The notes: generated by a model not told the origin, from the letters alone. A stretch of DNA of 64,000 bases from Hsuehochloa calcarea (GCA_036346395.1 CM070596.1:7611843-7675842), one strand, 5' to 3'; counted from the stretch's first letter, positions 45,240 to 56,159 are shown. Translations and numbers: made by a program.

Positions 45240-46095
45240 TAACCTACTGTGTGGACCGGGGCCATTTGCCCTTCCTTCCGAGCTCAACGTTGTACTCATC
45301 GCCGGCCGCCTTGGCCTCGACCGCCATTTCTCTCTTTTTCTCGCGCTTCCTCTCGCGAGCCTCGCGCTCCCAGCGCCTGCACGCCTCGAGACGAGCTTTT
45401 TCCTCCCAACGGATGCGCTCGTTGTGATCGTCGTTGTAGCGCCCCTCCTCCCAGATCTCGCGGGCCCTTTTGACATCCCACTCCTCGTAGTCGAGAGTCC
45501 ACTGGTCATGTGGGTGGATCTCCTGATCGATCCACTTGTGGTAGCCACATAGCGGATCTGGGGACTACGGGTAAAACAGGAGAGGTTGTTAGTCCGTACT
45601 TTGAAAGAGAAATAGTAGGGAAACACACTGTAACTGGTCCTTACCGGCTGTCGATAGCTGCTCGTGTCCCAACTGTGGTCGGGATAGTCACAGGAGCAGT
45701 TCGCACAACCCTAGTAACACATGTCCAGGCTGAGCCGCTACTTGGATTTGAAGAACTTGCATGTGTCCCTGCACCAACAGAGGGGCAACGTCTCCCCCTC
45801 TAGCGGGTGTTGCAGCGAACGCTCGGTTGGAATATTCTGGTAGGGGTTGCTGCTATAGGGGGCGTCATTGCGGATAGCTGGCATCCTAGCACGCTCCTCT
45901 TGTTCGACCCGGGCCGCAGTAGCCCTTGCTTGTTCGTCCCGGGCCTGAGCAGCCCTTGCTAGTTCGCGGATTTTGTCCCATTGCTTCTTCTACATATTTT
46001 CCATCCCGACGTAGTGAAGCAAGCTCTGGTGCAGTGTTGGGTTTGGTTGTGTAGTGTTCTCTCCCAGATATGTTCCCCTTCCTTTTATAAGCCAC
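45240..46095 (-). pseudogene. Coiled-coil protein with Cys-rich cluster, GRF-like, transposon-associated
   Basis: Reading the minus strand from 46095, one frame encodes a charged coiled coil (KKQWDKIRELARAAQARDEQ, then RVEQEERARMPAIRND) and then a Cys cluster (LPLCWCRDTCKFFKSK, then GCANCSCDYPDHSWDTSSYR). It ends at a GT donor near 45640. After an intron, PDPLCGYHKWIDQEIHPHD leads into a long charged helix with DYEEWDVKRAREIW and EEKARLEACRRWEREAR, closing near 45240. The CxC...C...W-D spacing recalls GRF-type zinc-finger proteins seen beside grass transposons. Stops interrupt the frame (before KKQW, after KSK and in the Cys cluster). Function unknown. Confidence 0.5.
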
Positions 46096-46119
46096 AGAGT
46101 TGGCATGGTGTGATTAATT

Positions 46120-46680
46120 TTATGTGAGTACACTGCGAGGCAGAATGTTGCCTTGTCTTTCTGAAAAGTTGCTGGCGAGACAGAGTGTTGTCATGTCTTA
46201 CTTTGCAGGGAGCTGTCACGTCCTGCTTTCTAGAGTCCTGTCTTTTCGGTCTGAAAAGCTGAGGAGGCAGAGCGTTGTCACGTCCTACTGTGCAGAGTCT
46301 GAAAAGCCGAGGAGGTTAGGGTTGTCAAGTTGATCTGAAAAGCATAAACCCTAAACCTAAATCGTGGGACCTGCCCCCTATGCTAGGCGCGGTAGGTGAT
46401 CTGCACCATGTGGGGGGCGCTGTCACGTTGCATCACGTCGAGTCACTCGCTGTCTGCGTAGGATGATCTTGTAGCCACATAGCGTCGTTTCCTCGCAAAG
46501 CTGCTTCGTTGGGTCACACTGCGCGCAGAGCTGCCCTGGGTGTGGGGCGCGATAGGGGCCTGCCCTTGTGCTAGGTGCAGCAGGGGACCTGCCCCCTGTG
46601 CTAGGCGCGACAGGGAACCTGCCCCCTCTGCCAGGCGCGGTAGGTGACCTGTACCCTGTGGGGGCACCATCACGTCGTCG
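46120..46680. repeat. Promoter-proximal degenerate repeats upstream of the MURA gene
   Basis: Two repeat families lie here. At 46125-46325 units of the form GTCACGTCCTACT/GCTTTGCAGAG recur. At 46365-46650 units of the form GACCTGCCCCCTGTGCTAGG recur about five times. They end just upstream of a TATA-like GGCTATTTAAAC (about 46703). They lie in the space between the divergent coiled-coil and MURA genes, so a regulatory role for both is plausible. Confidence 0.65.
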
Positions 46681-46699
46681 TCACGTTGCGTTTTCCGTG

Positions 46700-46712
46700 C
46701 CCGGCTATTTAA
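46700..46712 (+). promoter_or_regulatory. TATA-like element upstream of the MURA gene
   Basis: CGGCTATTTAAACGCGCGAC followed by a CA-rich start-like region (CACACTCATTC) lies directly after the repeat array and precedes the MURA gene. Assignment rests on position and sequence only. Confidence 0.4.
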
Positions 46713-47537
46713 ACGCGCGACCGCACACTCATTCTTCACAAGCCTCAGGTCTCACTTGGGAAATTTTCCCACTCGCTCGCTCATTCCTCTCAGTCATCTC
46801 TCCCTCTTTGTGAGGTGCCTCCCTGTATCGGAGCATAAGAATTAGTACTTAACCGTTTTGTTAGTCCTTTGTTGGCACCATTTGCCGAAGTCATTACTAA
46901 TGCGATGCATGTTTGAATTTGCAGTCTTCCGTGTCTGAGGTTAAGAGACAGTAACGTCGTAACGGTAAGTCCATTTTAACAACGTATGTAAGGTTTTTGT
47001 GGTGTGTTTTGGTTGAAATATTGTGTTATTTTTGTCAAAAATAGAGACACTGTACGTGTTCCACGGTAACGTGCATGGCGGTCCAGACAGAGTTGATATG
47101 TCGAGCTGCCAGCGCGCCTTGCTAAACGTTCCCAACCTGGCACATGTGGATTTTCTCGAGCTACGACGGTGCATTCGGTAGTTGTTTGATAGGCACGTCA
47201 CCAGGAACAAGATAGTAATAGAGGCGGTCACCGCCACCACGGTCCCACCACACGGGCAGATGCTGTGGGGCCTGGTGAAGGTGACCAGTAATGCCATGTG
47301 GGCACAGTACATGGAGATCTTTAGCAATCCACACGCTCTGATCTATCGACGACCCATGGTGTATGTTCATTTTGTTTATCCTGCTCAGTCCTCTGGGGGG
47401 CACCATTGAAGGGGGCAGCAATGCTCTTGTCTCCCTCTTCGGTTTGTTGACGATGGGAGAGGTCTCAGGAGTGCCAGACATCGCTAGGCAGGATGCTCCA
47501 GTTGATGGAGATTCTGGTAGTCTCCAACCGAATGAAG

Positions 47538-47542
47538 GTGTG
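47538..47542. repeat. Target-site duplication GTGTG of solo-LTR copy 2
   Basis: GTGTG precedes the element at 47543 and recurs at 49450-49454. If the element and one duplicate are ignored, the MURA frame continues without interruption from NEGV into DKWRGARVD, confirming both boundaries. Confidence 0.88.
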
Positions 47543-49449
47543 TGTAGGACCGTAAAGGCGACTAGGGGGGGGGTGAATAGGCGCTTTCTCAATTTTTCGC
47601 TTTAATCAAATTCAACACGAACTTTTCTCCTTTAGCTATGAAAGCTAAGAAGATCAGTAAACGCACAGAGGAAGCCTTGTGCTGAATTCGATAACCCCCT
47701 TAACCACAAGACCCAAACAGGAGATATGATCTCAGAAGATCGGTCTGAGTACTGGCGGTCAGACCGGTAGTTGACTGGCGGTCGGACCGGCGGTTGACTA
47801 GCGGTCGGACCGGTGGCTGACTGGAGGTCGGACCGTTGGGAATCGATTCGACCGGGCGCTACCGGGTGGTCTGAAAAGCGGGCGGTCGGACTGCCGTTGT
47901 TAAATCGGTCAGACCGATTTAGTCCAGTATCAAAATCAAAGTCCAAATCCAAAACGAAAATTGGTCCAACTTTTGATTCAACCAATGAAATTTGACCAAA
48001 TTTGGAGCACACCTCCCTGAGGATATCTGAGTCCTATTTCTAGCGACGATCGTTCAGATTCACTTCAAATAAATGATCTCTTTAGGTTTTACCAAAGAAG
48101 TGCTCAAACCCTATAAATATGAAAATCTTGATTCAAGACTTGCTTGTGGGGGTTGATGATCTAGATGATTCTAGGAGTATTCCCACACATGAAAGCAAGA
48201 TAAAATCGGTCAAGAGACCAAGCATAAACACTTGAATCAAGGAAGCACCAAAATCAACAAAAGAGAGAAGAACACAAAGGAGAGACTTCACCCTTGAGCA
48301 AACATCAATGGATTGATTGATTCAAGATGTTGCTAACAAAACCACTCCCTCAAGTAGGACAAGAGCTCAACAAAGAGCACACACACAACCTTCCTCTCCT
48401 CTCCTCTCTTCTCCAAACCCTAACCCTAGAAAAAGACTTGGAGAGTCCAAATGAATGCTTGGGGGTTTTACATCTCCCCCCTTTCTATTTATAGGAGAGG
48501 CTAGGGTTTCACACATGGGACCCACACACACATGGGACTCACTCACACAAATCTGTTGAAGCAATCGCCTGCTTCACCACGTGTAGGTTGATCAGCGGCT
48601 CTCATCACGTCGGCAAATCTCTCCCGTCCGAATCTCATCGGAATCTCCTAGAGACTTGCACCGACTTCGCGCACCTGATCCAACCAATGCGACCGAACTA
48701 CCCGTTCGATCCATCTTGCCCATTCTGCACCATGCTTGAGTCACACGACCTCACCCGGCATCCATGATCGTTCTGGACCTCCACTCTCCAAGCGTAGTCC
48801 CGATCCACCTCACCGTTGACGTCGTTGACCTGCAAGCCACCTGCACAGCAATAGACAAACAAATCGTCTCCGGAACAAGTTCTTCACAACTTGACCCACA
48901 TTAGTTCTACAATGCAATATGCAACAATAAAGCATTGAAGATCATACAATAAACACAATAAAATCACAACAATGCCAAAATGGCTAACCTTCAAGTGATC
49001 GGCGGTCTGACCGCCCCACACAGCCGGTCCGACCGATTTCAGGCCGGTCCATAACGGCGGTCGGACCGCCCGAAATGACTTAGCCAAAATTCCATCTCGA
49101 AAATCCGAAACCTTCTGGAATTTTCAAATGAATAGAACTTTTGACTGGGAGCTCAAAAATTATGTGACCACATCCAGGAGACTCCCCTCACTTGCCTACA
49201 CAACCTATTTTTGGTTTAGCTTCAAAATCCACTTTGAACCAAGTCCGGTCGGACCGGCGCGCACGGCCGGTCGGACCTCTCCACGGGCGGTCTGACCGCC
49301 CACGTCACCGGTCAGACCGCCTGGTCAGACCGCTTATGGTCTGACAGACTGAAGCAAACCCCGAAAACGCGAGATTCTGTAAACCAACAATGTCATTGCC
49401 AATTGACTCATCATCCTAAGATCATGCACATATCCTCATGATATCCACA
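47543..49449 (-). mobile_element. Solo-LTR family, copy 2 (1.9 kb), inside the MURA gene
   Basis: The element runs TGTAGGACCG...GATATCCACA, a TG...CA structure flanked by GTGTG on both sides. It has no coding capacity. A minus-strand TATA box (CTATAAATA, 48486-48494) and a conserved block at about 48755-48850 match copies 1 and 3. CGGTCGGACCG/CGGTCTGACCG palindromes cluster at 47750-47930 and 48995-49340. TG/CA ends, a 5-bp duplication, TATA box and lack of internal domains are best explained as a solo LTR left by LTR-LTR recombination. The retrotransposon superfamily is not determined by this sequence, though the end motif resembles copia LTRs. Confidence 0.85.
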
Positions 49450-51784
49450 GTGTGGATAAATGGCGGGGTGCTCGTGTTGACTGTCACGAGATTATCGATG
49501 ACATGCCCGAGGGCACTACCACCGAAGATGAGGATGACTTTGACTCGCAATCCAGCGAGGACGAAGCCGACGATGAGGGTGGGATGGTCGGTGTCATTGT
49601 TTCGACCAACACGGACTACGTTCCAAGTCGGTTGGATTGGCAAGCGGACTCTTCCCTTGTTCTGCCATAGGAGCACGAGTCTTTGTGGGCCTTCGATGCG
49701 GACACCCTGCGTGGGGCCAACATTTCCCACACAAGACTGCCACCAAGCAAGCTATCGCTAGTTTCGCGGTGAAGACCAGTCAGACTTACCGAGTTTACAG
49801 GTGAGTTTCGACGTTGTTTGTTGTATCTTCAACTATCTACAGTACGTCATCGTAACCATTATCTGTCTTTCATTATCTGTAGGTCTAACCCTAACACGTA
49901 CATAGTTAAGTGCATAGTTAGCTCTTGCCCTAGCAAAGTCCGTGCGTAGAGATTCGCTGGGGCAGGAACGGTCTTCCGCATCACAGTCGTGATGGATCAC
50001 ACATGTGATCTTGAGGAGTCGTTGCAAATGCATAGGAATGCGACCTCATGCTACATCATGACCATCATAAGCCATGTAGTTGTCGCTGATTTGATCATTT
50101 CGCCGAAGGTCCTGATGGTTGACGTAGCGAATACAGTAGGGTATGTCGTTAGCTACAGTAAGGTCTGGTGGGCGAAGCGGAAGGTGCTCAAACGGTTGTA
50201 CGGTACCTATAAGGAGTCATACAACCTAGTCCCAAGAATGCTGAAGCAAATTGCAGATGCTAATCCGGGGACATGCATCAACAGGTTGGAGAGGCCCCAC
50301 CCGTCGAACATCCCACATTCCCTAATCCTTGATCGAGTCTTCTGGGCATTTGGCCCAGCAGTCCAGGGCTTCTCCCTGTCGTCCCGTCCTGACTATGGAC
50401 GGTATATTCCTTTGCGGGAAGTACAAGGGCACCATTCTCAACGCTGTTGCTGCTGATGGCAACAACTAGTTGCTCCCAGTTGCCTTCGCAATTGTGAAGA
50501 ATGAGAACACTGAAAGTTGGTTGTGGTTCCTAGCCAACATAAAGCAACATGTTGTAAGCGACTGGCCGAATGTGTGCATCATCACCGACCGTCATGCCGG
50601 GTTGCTATCCGCGCTGCAGACCATGTAGCATGTTACGAGCCCGTCGTTCCAATGGAATGACATGAGCACACGTTGGTGCATGCGACATCTAGCCGCTAAC
50701 TTCCACAAGCGCTTCCGGAGCAAGGACCTTATGAAGAAGTTCAAGAAGCTCTGCTTGTAGAAGCAGAAGCGCAAGTTCGATGCCGTGTGGCGGGAACTTG
50801 AGGTCGAAACCGAGCGTGCGAGTGGAGGTTCTGGGCCAGGCACACCGCAAAGCGAGTTTGCTGAGTGGATGAGCGTGCATACCCCCGACTACGAGAAATG
50901 GTCATATGGTTCTCGGTACGGCATCATGACAATCAACATGTACGAGGTCTACAATGGTGTGTTGAAAGGGGTCCGTGCCCTGCCCATCACCGCTGTTGTC
51001 GATGAGACATGGAACCGCACGGTCAGTTACTTCATCAATCGGGCAATGGTGGTCAAGCAACATTTAGACGAAGGGAAGCAGTACTCGGAGGTTACCCTTA
51101 CCTACATGGAGAAGAAGATTACTAAGGCCCGACCCCATGTAGCTCACACAATGTATGGCGTGAGGAGGAAGTTTGAGATCCGCCTGCGGGACAAGTACGT
51201 TCGCAACCACATAAGAGTTGACCGGAAGCATGTTTGCACCATAGGCAATGTGGTAGTTTGCACCTGCAACAAGCCTCAACTCCTGCACAAGCCTTGCTCC
51301 CACGTATACGCTGCATGTGCTGCATTTTACTAATCTTGTAGCAAGTACATGTCGGAGTACTACAACATACGTCACTTGTATGATACTTGGAATGGAGAGT
51401 TCAACTCCTATGTCGTGGAAGACCACTACAGGGACATATGGTCGGGAGCAGTGAAGTGGTCACCGAATGAAGCACTACGGCATCCAGGCCATGGGAGGCG
51501 TCAGTCAAGGTGCATCCGAGCCAACGTGGAGACCGGCCAAGACCAATGAGGTGTAGGCCATGCAAGACTCATGGGCACTCGTTCAGGAACTACCCAAACA
51601 TATCTTCTTCCTCCGGCGCCACTTAGTATCTGTAAGCTATCCGGTGTATTGAGTCATGTTGGTCGTAGTGATGTGAGTGTTGTAGTGATTTGCATTGTAA
51701 CCTGCACTGCTTTGTACGATGTGATAAGTTGTTATTACCGCTTCAAGTTGTTATTACCAATTTATAAGTACGGATATCTGCCTC

Positions 51785-51970
51785 GTTTGGGTCACGTCCT
51801 GCTTTATAGAAAGTTGTCACGTCCTGCTTTGCAGAGAGTTGTCACGTCCCGCTTTTCAGAGAGTGGTCATATCCTGCTTTCCAGAGAGTGGCCATGTCCT
51901 GCTATCCATACAGTGGTCACGTTCTGCTTTGCAGACTATGATCACGTCCTCCTTTCCACACAGTGGTCCC
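51785..51970. repeat. About 30-bp tandem repeats upstream of the GRF-like gene
   Basis: Roughly six degenerate units of the form GTCACGTCCTGCTTTGCAGA (with GAGTG variants) run head to tail. They end just before a TATA-like CTATATATGG at about 51982. The same unit type, same orientation, occurs upstream of the MURA gene at 46125-46325. Confidence 0.75.
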
Positions 51971-51979
51971 TTCGTGCTC

Positions 51980-51992
51980 CCAACGCTATATA
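51980..51992 (+). promoter_or_regulatory. TATA-like element upstream of the GRF-like gene
   Basis: AACGCTATATATGGATGC follows the repeat array, about 75 bp upstream of the ATG at 52061. The intervening CTTCTCTTCATC pyrimidine patch is typical of plant transcription start regions. Confidence 0.45.
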
Positions 51993-52060
51993 TGGATGCT
52001 TTGGCTGCCATTCACCTCACTCTTCTCTTCATCTTCTCCTTTCTTCCAGTGTAAAACGAG

Positions 52061-52564
52061 ATGTCTTCGGCCTCATCTAAATTTTGAGTTAGCAAACAAT
52101 TAGAATCACTACGACAACACCTGGTTTGTCCATGTTGTAGGGATTCGACGAATGTGTTCACCTCACATACGCCAACGAATCCATCCCGAGTGTTCAAATC
52201 TTACGGTAACTTGTGCAAAATCACCCTGAATGAATTCCATTGCAAATACCATGTTTTCTTACTTTCATTTGAAGCTGTAATTCTTTTATAGAATACAACA
52301 TGTCGGTTTTGGTAGTAGACTGATGAAGTTGTCCCAGTGGTTCGAGATATTGTAATGCAAATTGCTGCCTTGCAAGAAGACTCCTGTAGTGTTGCTGCAA
52401 TTCATCCAGTGGTTCGAGCGTCCGATCTACTAATGCAAAATGAAGAGAACAAACTTAAAAGACTGGATGAAAGGATGGAAAGAGTTGAAAAGATGCTCCA
52501 GAAATTACTTAAGATAGTTAGTTTTACAGTATTTCTTCTATTATATGTTGTTCTTTCCAAGTAG
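52061..52564 (+). pseudogene. GRF-like zinc-finger, coiled-coil, transmembrane small protein
   Basis: The ATG at 52061 opens a short Ser-rich start. A GRF-type zinc-finger-like stretch follows (CPCCRDSTNVFTSHTPTNPS, then RVFKSYGNLCKI), the order C-x2-C...NPSR-F...C of that domain. A stop (TGA at 52085) interrupts this exon. After an intron, a second exon from about 52318 encodes DEVVPVVRDIVMQIAALQED, a coiled coil with KRLDERMERVEKMLQKLL, and a terminal hydrophobic segment IVSFTVFLLLYVVLSK ending at 52564. Small GRF-finger proteins with a C-terminal membrane anchor are recurrent hypothetical proteins in grass genomes near Mutator-like elements; their function is not known to me. Most of the sequence beyond the stop remains readable. 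Confidence 0.5.
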
Positions 52565-53024
52565 AACATTAGTTGTAATGAGATTGTACTGTCCACTCTT
52601 TATATATGCATCGCAGTTCTTCATGAATGAGAATAAAATTGTTCTACTGAGATAGATAACGAAGTAGAAGTGTCCAATTACGATACCATTACCACACTCT
52701 ATTCGGATTACAAATTACTAACTGAAGTACAAGTTACAACATACTAGCATTTCTAATCTTACTACTGCTCACGGCTATAGGACCCTATAGTGGCCATCCA
52801 CGCCGTGTTCCTGGCATAGGTCTCCGATGAATCTATTTCTGCGGGAACGTTAGCCTCTCAGGTGACCGTGGGTTCTATTGTAGGTCATAGAGGGGCTCCA
52901 CACCTGTCGTGTTGTCATACTAGGGGGGGGGGGTCACCTGGGGGAGTGGCGTTGAGAACATCTCGGTGATCCAAGCAGTAGGATCCGCAGAGGGGCACCA
53001 ACTCGGCTGAGCTTGCGGGGTGAA

Positions 53025-54905
53025 CTACTCTGGGTACGACGTGTAGCCAGACTGATACCATGGGGCCGTATCGCCCATTTGAAATTGTCCAAGAGTGTGG
53101 TGTTCAGCGGGAGAATCTGGGATAACCTTAGCAACTCCGGGTTGCACGTCTGTGCTCTCTGGTACGACCTCTTCCTGCCTCCGTGACGACGATGATGTCA
53201 GCGTAGAGTCCCTGCATCGCAACTGCACGGACGATTGGCCACCGACACTGCGCCGTTGGGTCGACTCGCTTGGACGGGAAGATGGAGGGGGCGAGGGTAT
53301 GCGACGATACTCGGTCCGATGCTCCGTCTGATGCCTCAAGTCGACATCGGTGGGCCTTCCACAACTCATGCTACGAACGACGTGCTTAACATCGTCAATA
53401 AGAGTCTTCCTGACCGCATGAAGGCGTTCAACTATGTTGTTCGTACCCCGCCCGATTTCCCGATGGCCGCGCTGCACAATGCTCTGCAAATGGTCCAACT
53501 GCATAGTTATCGAACAAACAAAATTTTGTTAGTTAACCCTATTTTCGGAGGGTGTTTTATATGCTACGTGCTCAACATACTGAATCTTCATGGCATGCTG
53601 CACGTGCGGGTCTAGCCCCAAGCCAAAGAGTTCAGTGTGGCTAGGATCTGCATGTTGGGCCGGGGGGCTCCTATCAATCTTGCCCGCGTGTGTCGTACGT
53701 ACCACTCCAAATACGTGTTGTAAGTCCTTGCATCGTATGGCCGTGCCTCATGGAAAATGCAATCAGTGGCAGATTTCCATGCATCTATCCACGGCTGCTG
53801 CATCGGAAGCCACTCATCGCTCTTGCGGCCCTTCTTCGTTTGCCTGATGGTGGAACAAAATAAATTAAATTATGGTACTGACATAACATATGAGTAACGA
53901 GCTTACAATATGAAGCAATGCAATGTATTTACAAGTGGCTACGCCTCACAAGCAGTCGCCCTGGAGTAGGGGGATCTCCTGGTGCAGCTGGAACTGCCTC
54001 ATCACCCGTTGCGGGTTGTAGGGCTCACCCATGTGGGAGAACACCAGATGACAAGTTGTCCTCCAGTACGACGCATCCTGGTGGCATAGCAAGCTCAAGT
54101 CGTTCGGCGCCGTGTCCTGCACGAATGCATCCATCCAAGGAGCCCATATTATGTCATCCTCGTGCAGGGCCTCGAATTCGTTGTGGAACTCGGGGTATAT
54201 GCGAAGCGCTCTCTCCCTAGCCCACCCCAATACTACCACAGTCCATCGGGATCCCATGGTTGGGCCTTCCACGGGATACTTGTCGTCTGCCCCACCGTAG
54301 AAATGCTCTATGCGCGGGTAAAGGTGGACTGCGGAGCAGAAGTACAGTCGCCCGACCGCGAAGTGCTCCCACGGCCACAGCTGTAACAGCGTGTGGCAAC
54401 CCGAGAGCACAGGCTCTATTCCCGTGCGACGCTGCGAAGCATCACACAGGTCATGATACGTAGCGCACAATACAGCTGACCCCCAACTGTACTGCGGCTC
54501 GTCCTCATCGTCGGAGTCCACAATGGACTCCACAAGGTGAATGTAACTAGGGTACACCATGTCCCCCTGTGTGCTAGGGAACATGAACTACCCGAATAGA
54601 AATAGTAAATATGCAATAAGGTGGCATTGAACCACCTCCTCCGTTGCGTCATTTGGGCAATGCATGAATCATCGTAGCCAGGCGTGTGGAACGCCCTTAC
54701 ACCTCTCGGGGATAGGCTTCCTGAAGCGATGGCAGAGACACGCCTTCCAGTCCGGCGACCTTGGAGGGGGGACAACTGCAAGGCCTCTCAACGGCAAGCC
54801 GGTCAAGAAGCTGACGTCCTGCAGTGCCACGGTCATCTCCCCCCACCGGAAGTGGAACATGTGGGTCTCTGACCGCTAACGATCAACCAGGGCGGAAAGA
54901 AGGGA
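53025..54905 (-). pseudogene. Plant mobile domain (PMD, aminotransferase-like) gene, truncated
   Basis: On the minus strand the PMD domain starts at the 54905 junction (SALVDR, then ETHMFHFRWGEMTVALQDVS and FLTGLPLRGLAVVPP). It continues with LIAYLLFLFG, QYSWGSAVLCATYHDLCDAS and LQLWPWEHFAVGRL (54900-53946). Further exons encode WLPMQQPWIDAWKSATDCIF (about 53830-53612) and a Ser/Gln-rich tail with a coiled-coil start (53504-53025). PMD proteins of the MAIN/MAIL1 family act in silencing and genome integrity, and related PMD genes ride on transposons. In-frame stops near 54890, 54668 and 54590 and loss of the N-terminus at the LTR junction make it a pseudogene. Loss of the 5' part coincides with the truncated LTR copy. 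Confidence 0.8.
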
Positions 54906-54909
54906 AGCG

Positions 54910-55941
54910 TCAATTCAAGAGAACGAAAATCACATCAAACTATCAAGAACCCTAGCCTCCACAAAAGCTCTCCCTAAGAAAATTAGGGTTTACAAAAATA
55001 GCAAAAGAGACGAAGAGGAGGTGCAGCCACCTCCCTCTCCTATTTATAGTGGAGGTTTAGACCTTCTAGAAGTTTGACTCAATTGGGCTCCCGTTAAAGT
55101 CCAAAACAAACGGGACACATACGCACGCATTTTAATGCACCATCTTTAACACCCCTTGACCTAATTAGCTACACCTTGCGCCATCTTGCGCCTTGGATTA
55201 GCCAATAGGTCACCCTTGTCCATCTGGAACCACGCTTGAGTACATTGACCTCACCCGACATCGTCGATCGTTCTGGACCTTAGCTCTCCAAGCCTAGTCT
55301 CGATCATCCTCGCCGTTGACCGTCGTTGACCACCAAGCAACCTGCACAACAATAGACAAGTAAACCGAATTTGGGAACAAGTTCTTCACAACTTGACCCA
55401 TGTTAGTCAAAACATGCATCATGCAACATATATGCCCTGAAACTCATGACTTTGACCTAACAAACGAATATCGCCACCACGACGGGCGACGAACCAAGTG
55501 AAAACCTGTCAGACCGCCCCTAGGGCGGTCTGACTGCCCACCCTGGCCGGTCTGACCGCCACCTATGGGCCGGTCTGACCGCCAGCTGGGACTTAGTCAT
55601 TTTTTCTCTCTGGAAAATTGAAACATACTGGAAATTTCAAACTAATAGAACTTTTGACTAGAGACTCCAAAAATTATGGGACCTAGTGCAATAGAATCTC
55701 CTCTCTTGTCTACACCCTCTATTTTTGGCCCAGCTCAATCCACCACTTTCTGACATTGCCGGTCCGACCGCCGCTAGGGCCGGTCAGACCGATCTTGGAC
55801 CGGTCGACCCGCCGCCGATTAGGATAGTTAGGCTCGACAAGATCAGAATCGTGCGAAAACACGTGAAATGACAAACCATTAATACCATTGCCAATTGTCA
55901 CATCATCCTAAGATCTGGAGTATATCCCCATGATATCCACA
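54910..55941 (-). mobile_element. Solo-LTR family, copy 3 (truncated, about 1.03 kb)
   Basis: Homology to copies 1 and 2 begins at GTCAATTCAAG (about 54910) and runs to the shared end GATATCCACA at 55941. The segment that would carry the TGTAGGACC end is missing. The TATA box (55041-55049, minus), the conserved leader block (about 55255-55350) and CGGTCTGACCG palindromes (55500-55810) are present. Its broken end joins the middle of the PMD coding sequence, so a deletion probably removed part of both. Confidence 0.82.
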
Positions 55942-55976
55942 AATACAAACTGATATAGTTCTTTACACATGTGGGT

Positions 55977-56159
55977 AGGTTACGAGTAATCGGGCGAAGT
56001 GGGTACGGGTAGAGCTTACTCATGCCCACGCCTGTTTACCCGATGGGCAAGGAATTGTGCCTGTTTTTATGCCTGTGGGCGACGAAAGACGCCCATACCC
56101 GCCTCCATTAGGGTATTCGCCTGCGGGTACGCGGGTAATCGGGCACAATTACCATCCCT
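55977..56159. repeat. hAT-like MITE remnant with CGGGTA motifs
   Basis: The block runs from TAGGTTACGAGTAATCGGGC to ...ATTACCATCCCTA, whose reverse complement starts TAGGGATGGTAATTG. Dense GGGTA/TACCC and CCCGAT motifs recall hAT-derived MITEs that begin TAGGGATGG. No target duplication is evident and inverted ends match only partly. Confidence 0.4.

Larger units (their letters stand above)
46960..51549 (+). pseudogene. MURA-type (Mutator-like) transposase pseudogene
   Basis: N-terminal blocks (47041-47540) contain VFHGNVHGG, ALLNVPNLAHVDF and PPHGQMLWGLVKV. After the solo LTR an acidic linker (DEDDFDSQSSEDEADDEGG, 49518-49580) precedes the zinc-binding part with VVMDHTCDLEE (49989 on). The DDE core follows: DGIFLCGKYKGTILNAVAADG, ENTESWLWFL, CIITDRHAGLLSAL and RWCMRHLAANFHKRF (50395-50750). 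The C-terminus has MYEVYNGVLKGVRALPI and a SWIM zinc finger (VVCTCNKPQLLHKPCSH, 51258-51308). In-frame stops at 50467, 50626, 50758 and 51331, one near 49669 and frame changes near 47390 and 50385 kill it. MURA binds element ends and cuts DNA in the nucleus. Confidence 0.88.
44938..54905. mobile_element. Mutator-like composite carrying MURA, GRF-like, coiled-coil and PMD genes
   Basis: Four broken transposon-type genes are packed into 10 kb: a minus-strand coiled-coil/Cys-cluster gene (45240-46095), a plus-strand MURA transposase (46960-51549), a plus-strand GRF-like small gene (52061-52564) and a minus-strand PMD gene (54905-53025). Plant mobile domain genes are known companions of Mutator-like and some gypsy elements. 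The right end is cut by a truncated solo-LTR copy at about 54910, and the left end was not found. Boundaries therefore mark gene content, not proven termini, and co-mobility of all four is inference. Confidence 0.6.
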
